DNA of 64,000 bases, taken from JBHJGO01 sp050331715 (GTDB lineage: Bacteria > Cyanobacteriota > Cyanobacteriia > Cyanobacteriales > Microcoleaceae). Numbering within the stretch: position 1 is the first letter of the stretch; each line of letters opens with the position of its first letter. Positions 1-9,384 of this stretch are shown here, in pieces. The notes beneath the pieces are model-generated. The model was not told where the DNA came from and searched no databases. It worked only from the letters and a program-made list of their open reading frames with translations. Position numbers and translations under genes: made by a program. The DNA lies in contig JBHJGO010000037.1 of assembly GCA_050331715.1 (NCBI GenBank), positions 1-64,000 of the forward strand, given 5' to 3'.

Positions 1-184
1 CTTTTTGGGCAATCTTTTCCAGACTTATTTGAGTCGATTCTCAGTACATTTACTGAGCTGCCTATGCCAAGACAGTCATATAAACCATGTCAGCCCAAAC
101 CTTTACACAGTCAACCTTTTTCGCCTTAAGTTGATACCCGACGGATTGCCGGATCTAGTTGTAAAACAACAAAAGTAGAGCAGT

Positions 185-210
185 AAAAAGGGACATCAAT
201 TGATGTCCCC
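185..210 (-). terminator. Rho-independent terminator of clpC
   Basis: A perfect 20-bp palindrome (190-209, GGGACATC...GATGTCCC) is followed on the minus strand by a run of five T (185-189). It lies about 50 bp past the clpC stop, on the expected side. The hairpin and T-run are read directly from sequence; termination is inferred. No gene is seen in the rest of 1-261. Confidence 0.75.
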
Positions 211-261
211 AAAATTTTTGACTAAGAGTTGAAAGTTAGAAATTGAATGCCTACAAGCTAG

Positions 262-2733
262 TTACTCAGCGCCTTGAGGTAGCAACTCTCGCTTCTGACC
301 GGGAGAAACGGTAACCTGACCCTCTTCGCTAACATCAACAACGGCAGTATCTCCATCCTTAATCCGACCGGAAAGGATTTCCTCTGCCAGTGTGTCCTCC
401 AGCAATCGCATAATGGCCCGACGGAGTGGTCTTGCACCGTAGCTGGGATTGAACCCTTCTTCGATCAAGCGCTCCTTGAACTTGTCGGTAATATCGAGCT
501 GGATACCTTTCTCGGTCAAGCGACTGAAGACTTCGTTCAGCATGATGACTGCGATTTCCTTCACCTCGTCCTTCGTCAACTGGCGGAAGACAATGATTTC
601 ATCCAGACGGTTGAGGAATTCAGGTCGGAAGTAGTTTTTCAGCTCTTCGTTAACCAGGTTACGGATGCGGTTGTATTGTGCGTCGGTGGCATTCTCCTCG
701 AACTCGAAGCCGAGGCCGCCGCCGCCTTTCTCGATCACCTTAGAACCGATATTGGAGGTCATGATGATCAAGGTATTCTTGAAGTCAACCGTGCGACCCT
801 TGGCATCGGTCAGACGACCATCCTCCAGGATTTGCAGCAGCATGTTGAATACATCGGGGTGTGCCTTCTCGATTTCATCAAATAGCACAACGGTATAGGG
901 CCGACGACGGACAGCTTCTGTTAATTGGCCGCCTTCGTTGTAGCCGACATATCCTGGGGGAGAACCTATCTGCTTAGAAACCGTATGGCGCTCCATGAAT
1001 TCGGACATATCCAGCCGAATCATCGCTTCCTCAGAACCGAAGAAGTAGGTGGCCAATGCCTTGGTTAACTCAGTCTTACCGACCCCGGTTGGGCCAGAGA
1101 AGATGAAGCTAGCAATCGGTCGGTTGGGATTTTTCAAACCAACCCGTGCCCGTCGAATTGCCCGTGAAACCGCCTTAACGGCCTCATCCTGACCAATCAA
1201 TCGTTGGTGCAGGGTATCCTCCATGTGTAATAGCTTCTCGGATTCGGATTCCGTCAGCTTATTGACTGGAACGCCTGTCCAACTGGAGACAATGTGGGCA
1301 ATGTCCTCTTCAGACACCACGGGAGAATCATCCTGGGATGTACTATCCTCATTCTTTTTGCTCTGAGCGATGGCGCGGATTTCAGACTTGATCTCCATCT
1401 CGCGATCGCGCAACTCTCCCGCCCGATCAAAGTCCTGGGAACGCACCGCTTCGTCCTTTTCTTTAAGAACTTGGCGTAGCTCCTTATCCAGTTCCTTGGC
1501 AGCCGGAGGCAATTGAGAATTGATCAATCGGACGCGTGATCCCGCCTCGTCAATCAGGTCAATCGCCTTATCTGGGAGATAACGGTCAGAAATGTAACGA
1601 TCTGAGAGCTTAGCCGCAGCCTCTAGAGCCTCGTCAGAAATCTTAAGCTTGTGGTGTTGCTCGTAGCGCTCCCGTAGACCAAACAGGATTTCTACGGTCT
1701 CATCAACGGACGGCTCACCGACCATTACCGGCTGAAATCGGCGTTCCAGGGCCGCATCCCGTTCAATGTGCTTGCGGTACTCATCCAGAGTTGTTGCACC
1801 AATACACTGCAATTCACCCCGTGCCAGAGCTGGCTTGAGGATGTTTGCCGCATCAATGGCTCCTTCTGCTGCACCCGCACCAATCAGGGTGTGAACCTCA
1901 TCAATCACAAGAATGACGTTTCCGGCAGAACGGATTTCGTCCATGATTTTCTTCAGACGTTCCTCAAATTCTCCCCGATACTTGGTTCCAGCAACGAGCA
2001 GACCAATATCCAGGGTGACGACCCGCTTTTCTTCCAAAATGTCTGGAATGTCATTCTGGGCAATGCGCTGGGCCAGGCCTTCTGCGATCGCAGTTTTACC
2101 GACACCGGGCTCTCCAATCAGAACAGGGTTGTTCTTGGTTCGACGACCCAGGATCTGAATCACTCGTTCAATTTCCTGCTGTCGTCCAACAACTGGATCT
2201 AGCTTGCCCTCCGCCGCCATCTGAGTCAGGTTAGAGCCAAACTCGTCCAGGGTGGGGGTCTTAGTGCGGCTATTGCCACCCCCTGCGGTCACTTCGGCAG
2301 TCTCACCCAGCATCCGAATCACCTGAGTGCGAACCTTAGACAGGTCAACTCCCAAATTCTCCAGAACCCTGGCCGCAACACCCTCCCCTTCTCGAATCAG
2401 ACCAAGAAGCAGGTGCTCTGTACCGATGTAATTGTGACCCAGTTGACGAGCTTCCTCCAGGGAAAGCTCTAAAACTCTCTTTGCCCGAGGGGTGAAGGGA
2501 ATTTCAACTGCAACGAATCCTGAACCACGACCAATGATTTTCTCGACCTCAATCCGGGCATCTTTGAGATTGACGCCCATGGATTTGAGTACCTTGGCGG
2601 CGACTCCGGTTCCTTCACCGATCAGACCTAGGAGAATCTGTTCAGTGCCGACAAAGTTATGACCCAGGCGACGTGCTTCCTCCTGAGCCAGCATAATGAC
2701 TTTAATTGCTTTTTCTGTGAAGCGTTCAAACAT
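262..2733 (-). CDS. clpC: ATP-dependent Clp protease ATP-binding subunit ClpC
   Basis: HSP100 AAA+ unfoldase that feeds substrates to the ClpP/ClpR peptidase in the cytosol and, in phototrophs, at chloroplast-like import and quality-control sites. The 823-residue length is standard for cyanobacterial ClpC. Order of parts: two Clp-N repeats (about 1-140, each with a LGHN..GTE.LLLGL pattern), NBD1 with Walker A GEPGVGKT and Walker B ending IDEVH, a middle domain carrying a UVR-type motif (about 420-455), then NBD2 with GPTGVGKT and FDEIEKAHPDV. A monocistronic arrangement is likely: it ends in its own terminator (185-210) and has about 390 bp of free sequence upstream. ClpB is excluded by the short UVR-containing middle domain in place of a long coiled coil. 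Confidence 0.97.
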   Translation of the reverse strand: MFERFTEKAIKVIMLAQEEARRLGHNFVGTEQILLGLIGEGTGVAAKVLKSMGVNLKDARIEVEKIIGRGSGFVAVEIPFTPRAKRVLELSLEEARQLGHNYIGTEHLLLGLIREGEGVAARVLENLGVDLSKVRTQVIRMLGETAEVTAGGGNSRTKTPTLDEFGSNLTQMAAEGKLDPVVGRQQEIERVIQILGRRTKNNPVLIGEPGVGKTAIAEGLAQRIAQNDIPDILEEKRVVTLDIGLLVAGTKYRGEFEERLKKIMDEIRSAGNVILVIDEVHTLIGAGAAEGAIDAANILKPALARGELQCIGATTLDEYRKHIERDAALERRFQPVMVGEPSVDETVEILFGLRERYEQHHKLKISDEALEAAAKLSDRYISDRYLPDKAIDLIDEAGSRVRLINSQLPPAAKELDKELRQVLKEKDEAVRSQDFDRAGELRDREMEIKSEIRAIAQSKKNEDSTSQDDSPVVSEEDIAHIVSSWTGVPVNKLTESESEKLLHMEDTLHQRLIGQDEAVKAVSRAIRRARVGLKNPNRPIASFIFSGPTGVGKTELTKALATYFFGSEEAMIRLDMSEFMERHTVSKQIGSPPGYVGYNEGGQLTEAVRRRPYTVVLFDEIEKAHPDVFNMLLQILEDGRLTDAKGRTVDFKNTLIIMTSNIGSKVIEKGGGGLGFEFEENATDAQYNRIRNLVNEELKNYFRPEFLNRLDEIIVFRQLTKDEVKEIAVIMLNEVFSRLTEKGIQLDITDKFKERLIEEGFNPSYGARPLRRAIMRLLEDTLAEEILSGRIKDGDTAVVDVSEEGQVTVSPGQKRELLPQGAE

Positions 2734-2754
2734 AGCTAATTCCGATCACCTGTT

Positions 2755-2768
2755 GCATACCCGTATGC
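2755..2768. promoter_or_regulatory. Inverted repeat upstream of clpC
   Basis: GCATAC-cc-GTATGC is a perfect 6-bp inverted repeat with a 2-bp centre, 22 bp upstream of the clpC ATG. It could be an operator or a leader hairpin. No known cyanobacterial heat-shock site (such as CIRCE) matches it, so the role is only a guess. Confidence 0.25.
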
Positions 2769-3368
2769 TAATTCTAGCGTGAGATTTAAAACTCCTGAAT
2801 CGTTAAGAAAATGTAAGAAAATTAACCTAACTTGTTGGAGTATGGTTCATGGGCAAAGATGTCACTAAGTAATTTCAACTACGAAAACTAGCTGAAGGTT
2901 ACTTCATAACTCAATGCCAACCGCCATAGAGAGTATTCCCACCTTGCGATGAAAACAATCGCTGTAGTCTAGGATAAAGATCCCATTCTATTCTGTATAA
3001 CGGTTATCTCATCTGAACTCAAATCATTGCGCTTAGATCCCAAAACACTCCTCACCTGACCCTGAAATCTTGGCTCAATCAAATCTTGATCTGAGATTAA
3101 AGGTAGATTTTAGCATAGTTCCTAGGGGATGCGGTGAGATTGGTTTTGCCAGGGATCAGCAAGAGTAGGGGGTTTCTCTACGGGAATGGAGATAGATGGA
3201 ATTAACTTCTGGTATGAAGCCCTGTACTTGAGTTTCAACTCGCTGAACTCATCTAGGGTCAAAACAATCAGTTTGGGCGCTTTCAAATCCGAATTAACTT
3301 TCCCCAAATCGATATCAGAATCTTTTTCGCTTCTAGTTCGTAAAATGTTTTCTATGGACAGAATTTAA
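2769..3368. other. Intergenic region between clpC and the toroid lipoprotein gene
   Basis: About 600 bp between two divergent genes, AT-rich around 2780-2900, and expected to hold both promoters. The only open frames are about 60 codons (minus 3122-3307, plus 3186-3368). They overlap each other on opposite strands and have no recognisable domain. The minus one is a weak candidate for a small gene; I would not call it without conservation data. Confidence 0.4.
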
Positions 3369-5462
3369 ATGCAGATAACCTATCAAAGACTCGGTTTACT
3401 GATTCTATCGGGTTGGTTTACCTGGAGTGTTACAAGTTGTTCAGATTCCAATTCACAGTCGATTAAATCCCAATTAAATTCGACTTCATCCACGCCGACC
3501 CACCAACAATCATCACAACAAACCTCCAGATCTCTGGTGTCACAACGTTCTTCGACCGAGGTTGTTCAATCTCTTCCCCTCCAATCCATGCTCGAACCCC
3601 AGGAGCAATCTCCCGAAGAAGCTGCATTTCAGGCTAGAAGCCTGGCCATTCGACAAAAACTGGGGAATTTGGACTTGGCAGAGGCCGATGCCTGGTGGCG
3701 AAGAATTCAACTGGGCGACCCCCATAAATATTTATTACCGATTATTCTGGCCCGCTTGAGTCTGGAATACAACCTTTCTGGACAACGCCCTGAATCGATT
3801 ACTGAACTCAACGAGTCTGAATTACTGGATCGACGGGCTGAAACCTGGGATACTCTGCTGAAATTAGCTCAGGATAAAACCGACTTGTACCACTTCCGTA
3901 GTCCGTTGGATGTCCGAATCTTCTTTTTGTTTCGAGATGTTCTGCCTGAACCAATTGAAGCCAGTTATCGCCAACAGCTACAACTGCCAAAGGTATTGGA
4001 ATGGACAGAAGGAGGGACGGAAAACCACATGTTCATGCAGCGGGCATCGGGTTTAGCCCTGATGAATGGTAGTGGATTTCCCGTGGGTGATCCGGCCAGC
4101 GCAGCCACAAATGAGGCGTGGATTCGCTCAGAGCTGAATAAGTTCCTCACGATTGGTCAGGGGGAATTCCATTCGTCGGTCTACTACGGCTACAGCATCA
4201 GTGGCTTGTTGAATCTATATGATTTTGCCAAGAATCCTGAGTTGAAAAAATTCGCCCAAGCCCTGCTTGATTGGTTTGCTATTAACATGGCCCTGAGACT
4301 CAGTTGGGGAACCGCAGGCGGTGCAGAAAGCCGAGGATTTGACCGCAATACCTGGGACAGTGGCCTCGCCGCAGTGGCCTGGCAGTGGTGGGGTACAGGA
4401 AAAACCACTGAAGAATTGAAATTCGCTGAAACTATGGATGCTAAACACGCCCGCCTCGCCCTGCCTGCCACTTTGAGTTCCTACCGCCCCCCAACTGGAT
4501 TACAAAAATTAGCCCTGAAACAGGTTCCGCTGCCCTTCGAGGCTCGTATGAGTCATCCGGCCTACTACAGTTATGATGCTGATAATCAACTCCGGGAAAC
4601 GTTCTACAGTACAGCAGATTACAGTTTGGGAACGCTCCTGGAACCTAGCCGCAGTTACCAGGTTCAAGGCACAATTCGAGCGCAGTACGCCACCTATAAA
4701 TTAGTCGTTCGAGATTTAGAGGGACTGAATAACTCAGTGGTGAGCTTGGGGGGAACTTACCATACCCCCTTGGCAACGGGGCGCAGCCCGACAGATCAAT
4801 TGGTTCAGAAACGCAGCGCAGTCATTTTTCAATCTCGGCTGAATCAACAAGATCGAGTAGCCGAAGTTCCTGCTCGTTCCAGTTTGGTTTTACCGCAGGG
4901 TTACGGCGAACCCCAACGTCACCAGGAATGGTACATCTGGAAAATCAACAATATCTGGCTCTGTGCCAGAGTTTGGGCAGATCAAGTGACATGGGCAGAA
5001 ATACCCAATCAAAAACAACCTGTACCGACCCGCAAGGATTTGAAGTTTGAAGGATTGACGGCTCAAGGAGAGAAAATGGCCTGGATTACAGATGTTGCTC
5101 AGGTTTCCGACTATCCCAGTTTGAAAGACTTGACCCAAGCGCTTGACACAACTCTATCATTGGATGACCAATGGCCTAATCAGGGTAAGTTAACCTATCG
5201 CAGTTTACTGGGGGATACGATATCGCTCACCTACAACCCAGACGGTGCAGTGGGCCAAGCAACGGTCAATGGCAACGTTGAAGATTTGGAAGTTAAAGAT
5301 TTAGAAGTTAAAGATTTAGAACTTGAAGACTCAAAAAACTGGCCCGTGATTGAAAGTCCCTACGTCCGATCAGAACTAAATCGAGGCGTTCTAGAGATCA
5401 ACCTACCTGAACAACAATGGCGATTGCAGGGGAATTTAACGGGGCCGAGTTGGGCAGAATGA
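3369..5462 (+). CDS. Predicted lipoprotein with alpha/alpha-toroid (polysaccharide-lyase-like) fold
   Basis: 697 residues. The N-terminus has a short hydrophobic stretch ending in a lipobox-like VTSC with Cys24, so it is probably a lipid-anchored envelope protein. A Ser/Thr/Gln-rich linker (about 25-75) follows. Residues 90-360 are helical and rich in aromatic residues (AWWRRIQLGD, TEGGTENHMFMQ, AVAWQWWGTG), reminiscent of the alginate-lyase/heparinase alpha/alpha-toroid. The second half (about 380-690) looks like the beta-sandwich that follows such toroids. Conserved-looking Asn-His (NHMF) and Tyr residues (VYYGYS) resemble lyase active-site residues, but I cannot confirm activity. Near the C-terminus are three 15-bp tandem units (5283-5327) coding for DLEVK-type repeats. 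A role in cleaving an acidic polysaccharide is inferred; the family is not certain. Confidence 0.7.
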   Translation: MQITYQRLGLLILSGWFTWSVTSCSDSNSQSIKSQLNSTSSTPTHQQSSQQTSRSLVSQRSSTEVVQSLPLQSMLEPQEQSPEEAAFQARSLAIRQKLGNLDLAEADAWWRRIQLGDPHKYLLPIILARLSLEYNLSGQRPESITELNESELLDRRAETWDTLLKLAQDKTDLYHFRSPLDVRIFFLFRDVLPEPIEASYRQQLQLPKVLEWTEGGTENHMFMQRASGLALMNGSGFPVGDPASAATNEAWIRSELNKFLTIGQGEFHSSVYYGYSISGLLNLYDFAKNPELKKFAQALLDWFAINMALRLSWGTAGGAESRGFDRNTWDSGLAAVAWQWWGTGKTTEELKFAETMDAKHARLALPATLSSYRPPTGLQKLALKQVPLPFEARMSHPAYYSYDADNQLRETFYSTADYSLGTLLEPSRSYQVQGTIRAQYATYKLVVRDLEGLNNSVVSLGGTYHTPLATGRSPTDQLVQKRSAVIFQSRLNQQDRVAEVPARSSLVLPQGYGEPQRHQEWYIWKINNIWLCARVWADQVTWAEIPNQKQPVPTRKDLKFEGLTAQGEKMAWITDVAQVSDYPSLKDLTQALDTTLSLDDQWPNQGKLTYRSLLGDTISLTYNPDGAVGQATVNGNVEDLEVKDLEVKDLELEDSKNWPVIESPYVRSELNRGVLEINLPEQQWRLQGNLTGPSWAE
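5283..5327 (+). repeat. Three 15-bp tandem units inside a coding region
   Basis: GATTTGGAAGTTAAA, GATTTAGAAGTTAAA and GATTTAGAACTTGAA follow each other in frame and code for two DLEVK units and one DLELE. This is a slippage-type expansion in the lipoprotein's C-terminal region. Confidence 0.8.
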
Positions 5463-5474
5463 CTTGATGTTGTT

Positions 5475-6047
5475 TCATGAATAAGGAATCTTCACAGTCT
5501 GAACTGCTTGTGCGAGTCGATAGATCTCAACGGTCTGACCCACCCGGTTAATCAGCCAACCCAATCTGACTTGATTATCCATGTATTCCTGCATCTTCTC
5601 CTGGGCATCTCTCAGAGAATCATTAGGAGACATCAACTCGATCACGAAATCGGGGGCAATGGGGGCAAATCTTCCCTGTTGTTCAGGCGTTAAAGCATTC
5701 CATCGGTCAATCTGAATCCAGGAAACATCAGGGGATCGGGTTGCACCGTTGGGGAACTCAAATCCACTGGAAGAATCGAATGCTGCTCCAAGCTGGGTTT
5801 GCTCATTCCAGAGCCAAACCCAGGCAGCCAAGCTCAGATTAAATTTGCCTGTTTCACTGCCAGTTGGGGGATTCACAATCAACTCTCCACGGGCTGTCCG
5901 TTCGAGTCTCAGGTCTGGATTGGATTTGCAGATTTCACAAAATATCTCAGGGGTGACATAAAGCTTGGGAACTGACGGAGTTTGTATTGTCCGCATTGTT
6001 TTCTTCACCTCTTGAATTAGCTCTTTGCTTAATGATAAGCCTGCCAA
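5475..6047 (-). CDS. Uma2 family endonuclease, C-terminally shortened
   Basis: PD-(D/E)XK-type nuclease-fold protein of the Uma2 (DUF820) family, very abundant in cyanobacteria and of unknown physiological role. It has the family hallmarks RSPDVSWI and PDFVIELMSP, then the helix QEKMQEYM and the strand LGWLIN. Compared with the second copy at 16760-17371 it lacks the last 20 or so residues: after the strand VEIYR it ends abruptly in VKIPYS instead of the usual LSGE..LPGF.L ending. The downstream neighbour ends 12 bp away in the opposite direction, so the 3' end may have been lost by deletion. The ATG at 5996 (MRTIQTPS) is a likelier start than 6047. It may be non-functional. Confidence 0.8.
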   Translation of the reverse strand: MAGLSLSKELIQEVKKTMRTIQTPSVPKLYVTPEIFCEICKSNPDLRLERTARGELIVNPPTGSETGKFNLSLAAWVWLWNEQTQLGAAFDSSSGFEFPNGATRSPDVSWIQIDRWNALTPEQQGRFAPIAPDFVIELMSPNDSLRDAQEKMQEYMDNQVRLGWLINRVGQTVEIYRLAQAVQTVKIPYS

Positions 6048-6189
6048 AATCGAAGTTGCGGCAGCAACATTACTCTGTTGACTTTGATCTAATCCGCGAA
6101 TTTTTCGTTCGATTTGGTGGCAATTCTCAGGAAAGATTCAGGCCGATTTGCTAACTCATAGGGTAGAACTGCGCTGAATTTAGCAACCG

Positions 6190-7209
6190 ATGAAAACACT
6201 GACCCGACTGACTCTAGGCAGCCTCACTATTATTCCACTCCTATTCCTTTCTGCCATCGTTCACGCTGGCGGATGGGACAACTTCAAGCTGAGATATTTT
6301 CACCTGACTCAACACTTACATGACCAGAACCAAGAGATTCGGGACATTAGCCAACGCAATATCAACCCCGCAGAAAACAGCCGCATCGATTTGAAAGAAT
6401 TGCTGAACGGTGGCCCGCCCAAAGATTGTATTCCCAGTATTGATCGACCCCAATTTGATACCGCAGCCACGACACCCTTTGGGCCAGACGAGACTGTAGT
6501 TGGCATTGTTGTCAACGGTGAAGCCAAAGCCTATCCCTACGGCATTATGAACTGGCATGAGATTGTCAATGACCGCCTGGGAGGGATGAATCTGACGATT
6601 TCCTACTGTCCTCTCTGCGATACGATTGTGGCCTTTGATCGAGGCAATACAACCTACGGGGTTTCTGGCAAACTTTACCAAAGCTGTTTAGTAATGTACG
6701 ACCGGGCGGACGATACGCTCTATGCTCAGCCCTGGTCGCTAGGCGTCGTTGGCCCCCAGGTGAATCGCTCTCTGGATCGAATTCCAGCCGTGAAAACCAC
6801 CCTAGGGGCATGGTTGAAGCAACATCCGGATAGCCAGATTCTCTCGACCAACACGGGGTACAACCGCGACTACCAACGTTATCCCTATGGAACCTATTCC
6901 CAGGACAGCCGAATTATTTTCCCGGTTCGCAATCAGCAACAACGCAGCTTGGAACCGAAGGCCATTGTTACCTATATCTGGGAAACTGACGGAGAAACTC
7001 CCCACAACCATTTCTCTGGCAGCAGTCTAGAGTTTAGTCATGCAGAAATGCAGAGTGTGGGCGAGAAAACTGTAAACTTCAATGGAAGGACGATTCGAGT
7101 CTTTTGGGATGAAGATCTGCAAACTGTTCGGATTGAGGAGCAAGATGGCACGCCAGTTCCCAGTTCAACAGCATTTGCCTTTGTTTATCCCGCTTTTATG
7201 GGTGAATAA
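6190..7209 (+). CDS. DUF3179 domain-containing exported protein
   Basis: 339 residues with a clear Sec signal peptide (cleavage near the AHAGG at 26-28). The body matches the DUF3179 family: an early segment IPSIDRPQF, then AYPYGIMNWHEIVND, the Cys pair in SYCPLCDT, and GKLYQSCLVMYDR. The molecular function of this family is unknown to me; the CxxC-like pair and conserved His suggest metal or redox chemistry in the periplasm, which is inference only. The ATG at 6190 gives the complete signal peptide. It stands alone; the next gene, a response regulator, starts 73 bp later, with a repeated AGTAGAATTAA motif in the gap. Confidence 0.85.
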   Translation: MKTLTRLTLGSLTIIPLLFLSAIVHAGGWDNFKLRYFHLTQHLHDQNQEIRDISQRNINPAENSRIDLKELLNGGPPKDCIPSIDRPQFDTAATTPFGPDETVVGIVVNGEAKAYPYGIMNWHEIVNDRLGGMNLTISYCPLCDTIVAFDRGNTTYGVSGKLYQSCLVMYDRADDTLYAQPWSLGVVGPQVNRSLDRIPAVKTTLGAWLKQHPDSQILSTNTGYNRDYQRYPYGTYSQDSRIIFPVRNQQQRSLEPKAIVTYIWETDGETPHNHFSGSSLEFSHAEMQSVGEKTVNFNGRTIRVFWDEDLQTVRIEEQDGTPVPSSTAFAFVYPAFMGE

Positions 7210-7282
7210 TGGGGAAGTGTTCTGGAGCAGAACCCAGTAGAATTAAGCTAATGGGTGAGTAGAATTAAAGGTTGATAAGTCA

Positions 7283-7957
7283 ATGACCGCACGAATTTTA
7301 CTCGTTGAGGACGAAGCAGCTCTCGCTCAATTTCTTCAGCAGGAACTAACCTACGAGGGATACGAGGTTACCGTTGAGCATGACGGCATGAATGGCTTGG
7401 TCGCTGCACGAGACATGAATCCCGATCTGATCATTCTGGACTGGATGCTGCCCCGGTTATCGGGGATTGAGATTTGTAAGCGATTGCGATCTGGCCATAG
7501 TAACGTGCCAATTATCTTGCTAACGGCGAAGGTCGAGGTGGGCGTTCGCGTCTCTGGACTGGATTCAGGAGCTGACGATTACATCGTTAAACCCTTTAGT
7601 TTAGAGGAATTCCTGGCCCGCATCCGGGCTCACATTCGTCGTCAGCAGGAACCCAACCCCGACTTTCTCGAATTTGAAGATTTGAGTTTGAATCGACGTA
7701 CCCGCGAGGTGAAGCGATCTGGGCGGGCGATAGAATTGACAGCGAAGGAATTCGATCTGTTGGAATATCTCATGGCCCATCCGCGCCAGGTACTCACCCG
7801 CGATCAAATCCTGGAGAAGGTCTGGGGTTATGACTTTATGGGAGATTCCAATATTATCGAGGTCTACATTCGCTACCTGCGGCTCAAACTGGAGGCCGAA
7901 AGCGAAACACGGTTGATTCAAACCGTTCGCAGTGTTGGTTACGTTCTCAGGGATTAA
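7283..7957 (+). CDS. OmpR/PhoB-family response regulator (orphan)
   Basis: 224 residues. The receiver domain (1-118) has acidic residues E9/D10, phosphoacceptor Asp53 (ILDWM), Thr81 and Lys103 (VKPF). The C-terminal winged-helix DNA-binding domain runs from about 125 to 224 and ends TVRSVGYVLRD. All catalytic receiver residues are present, so it should be phosphorylatable. No histidine kinase lies nearby, so the partner is encoded elsewhere. It resembles cyanobacterial regulators of the NrrA/ManR type, but I cannot assign one of these names from sequence alone. Confidence 0.92.
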   Translation: MTARILLVEDEAALAQFLQQELTYEGYEVTVEHDGMNGLVAARDMNPDLIILDWMLPRLSGIEICKRLRSGHSNVPIILLTAKVEVGVRVSGLDSGADDYIVKPFSLEEFLARIRAHIRRQQEPNPDFLEFEDLSLNRRTREVKRSGRAIELTAKEFDLLEYLMAHPRQVLTRDQILEKVWGYDFMGDSNIIEVYIRYLRLKLEAESETRLIQTVRSVGYVLRD

Positions 7958-8039
7958 ACGCTAAACTTTCAATTCAAACCCAGGCAAAACGCCCTCTCCG
8001 CTCAATGCACAGGGAATGTTCACAACTTGAGTATCTTCT

Positions 8040-9368
8040 ATGAATACTACGATCCTGTCCACGATTCTTGCTGCATTTTTGCCTGTATTAGGGGCAAGCA
8101 TCCCATCTGCTTCATCCCAGACTAACCCTCCGTTACCGACGCCTTACTCCGATAATGCACTCGTCAGTCAGAACTTCCCCCCATTTCAGGCTCAAGCTCT
8201 TTCGGAGGAGGATACATCTGAGGACTCGGATACTTCAGTTATAGATTTAGATTCAGATTCAGATTCAGTTCAAGTCCCGGTTCGGCAAGAAGTATGGCAG
8301 GCATTCCATGCAACCCTGATCTTTCTGGGTCTGCTGCTCACCCTGCTGCTTATTTTGCCAACAGCAACAGCCATTTCAGCTTGGTTGATGTTGAAAAAGC
8401 TGACTGAGCAAGCTGCACGGGCAGAGCAAGAGATTGATAGCCTCAGTACCGATGTGTTATCTCAACTAGATGTTCGTTTGCAGGAAGCAAAAACTGTGCT
8501 GGCCGAACTTTCTGAGTTGGCTAAGGTTCAGCCTCAGAAGATCACTGAAGTTACTGCTGCATCTGATACAGCCGCACAATCGCCGCATCAAGACTTGACG
8601 AAGGCTAATGGTCACCCAGCCGCAACATCGCCAAGTGCCGAAGTCGCACCCTCCCCTCAATTAGCTCATGATTATGCCCGACAGGCAGAAAAGGCTTTTA
8701 TGAATGGGGATCTAGAAACTGCGATCCAGAGTTACGACCAATCTCTTAAGCTCGATCCTGGCGTAGCAGAGATTTGGAATAATCGTGGCGTCGTCTTGAT
8801 GCGATTGCAGCGATACCATGAGGCAATTGTTTCCTATGAGCAGGCGATTCATCGGCGCTCCAATTACCCTGACGCCTGGAATAATCGTGGCGTTGTTCTG
8901 AGCAAGCTCCAGCACTATGAAGCCGCCGTCGTCTCCTACGATCAGGCAATTCAATTACGAAGTGACTACCTGGATGCCTGGAATAATCGAGGGTTTGCCC
9001 TGACTCGCCTGCAACGCTACGAAGATGCCCTCACCTCCTATCAAAAGGCAATTCAGCTTGATCCAAAACTGTACTTGCTCTGGTACAACCAGGCTCGATG
9101 TTACACCCTGAAGGGGCAGGCTGATGCAGCAATTGAAAGCCTAACGACAGCCATTCAGCTCAATCCTCAGATGAGTCGTGGCCTAGCGGTGAAAGAGAAT
9201 GACTTTGAAACGCTAGAGGCAGATCCGAGGTTCCAACATTTAATCTATGGGGTCAATACTTCCGGAACTGATACCTCTGTCCAGGCATCTGCGTCAGAGA
9301 ATTCTCCAGAACTGGCAAGTAATGGGAAAGTCAACCAGGAAACGACCCACCAAGAAGATTCTAACTAG
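8040..9368 (+). CDS. Membrane-anchored TPR repeat protein
   Basis: 442 residues: signal-like N-terminus (1-27), a very acidic linker with a DSDSDS tract encoded by repeated GATTCA, a transmembrane segment (about 95-120), a short coiled coil (about 125-165), then five TPR units (about 205-385) rich in AWNNRG and YDQAIQL motifs. TPR repeats are visible in the DNA as a 102-bp period (similar 14-mers at about 8874 and 8976). TPRs bind partner proteins, so this is probably a scaffold on the membrane. The following small gene also has a membrane segment followed by a coiled-coil-like region, and the two are likely co-transcribed. Confidence 0.85.
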   Translation: MNTTILSTILAAFLPVLGASIPSASSQTNPPLPTPYSDNALVSQNFPPFQAQALSEEDTSEDSDTSVIDLDSDSDSVQVPVRQEVWQAFHATLIFLGLLLTLLLILPTATAISAWLMLKKLTEQAARAEQEIDSLSTDVLSQLDVRLQEAKTVLAELSELAKVQPQKITEVTAASDTAAQSPHQDLTKANGHPAATSPSAEVAPSPQLAHDYARQAEKAFMNGDLETAIQSYDQSLKLDPGVAEIWNNRGVVLMRLQRYHEAIVSYEQAIHRRSNYPDAWNNRGVVLSKLQHYEAAVVSYDQAIQLRSDYLDAWNNRGFALTRLQRYEDALTSYQKAIQLDPKLYLLWYNQARCYTLKGQADAAIESLTTAIQLNPQMSRGLAVKENDFETLEADPRFQHLIYGVNTSGTDTSVQASASENSPELASNGKVNQETTHQEDSN

Positions 9369-9384
9369 GAGAAAATCCAGCGAT

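Noticed and set aside
9247..9384. Upstream extension of the small membrane protein
   Set aside because: It overlaps the TPR gene in another frame; the ATG at 9385 has its own ribosome-binding site.
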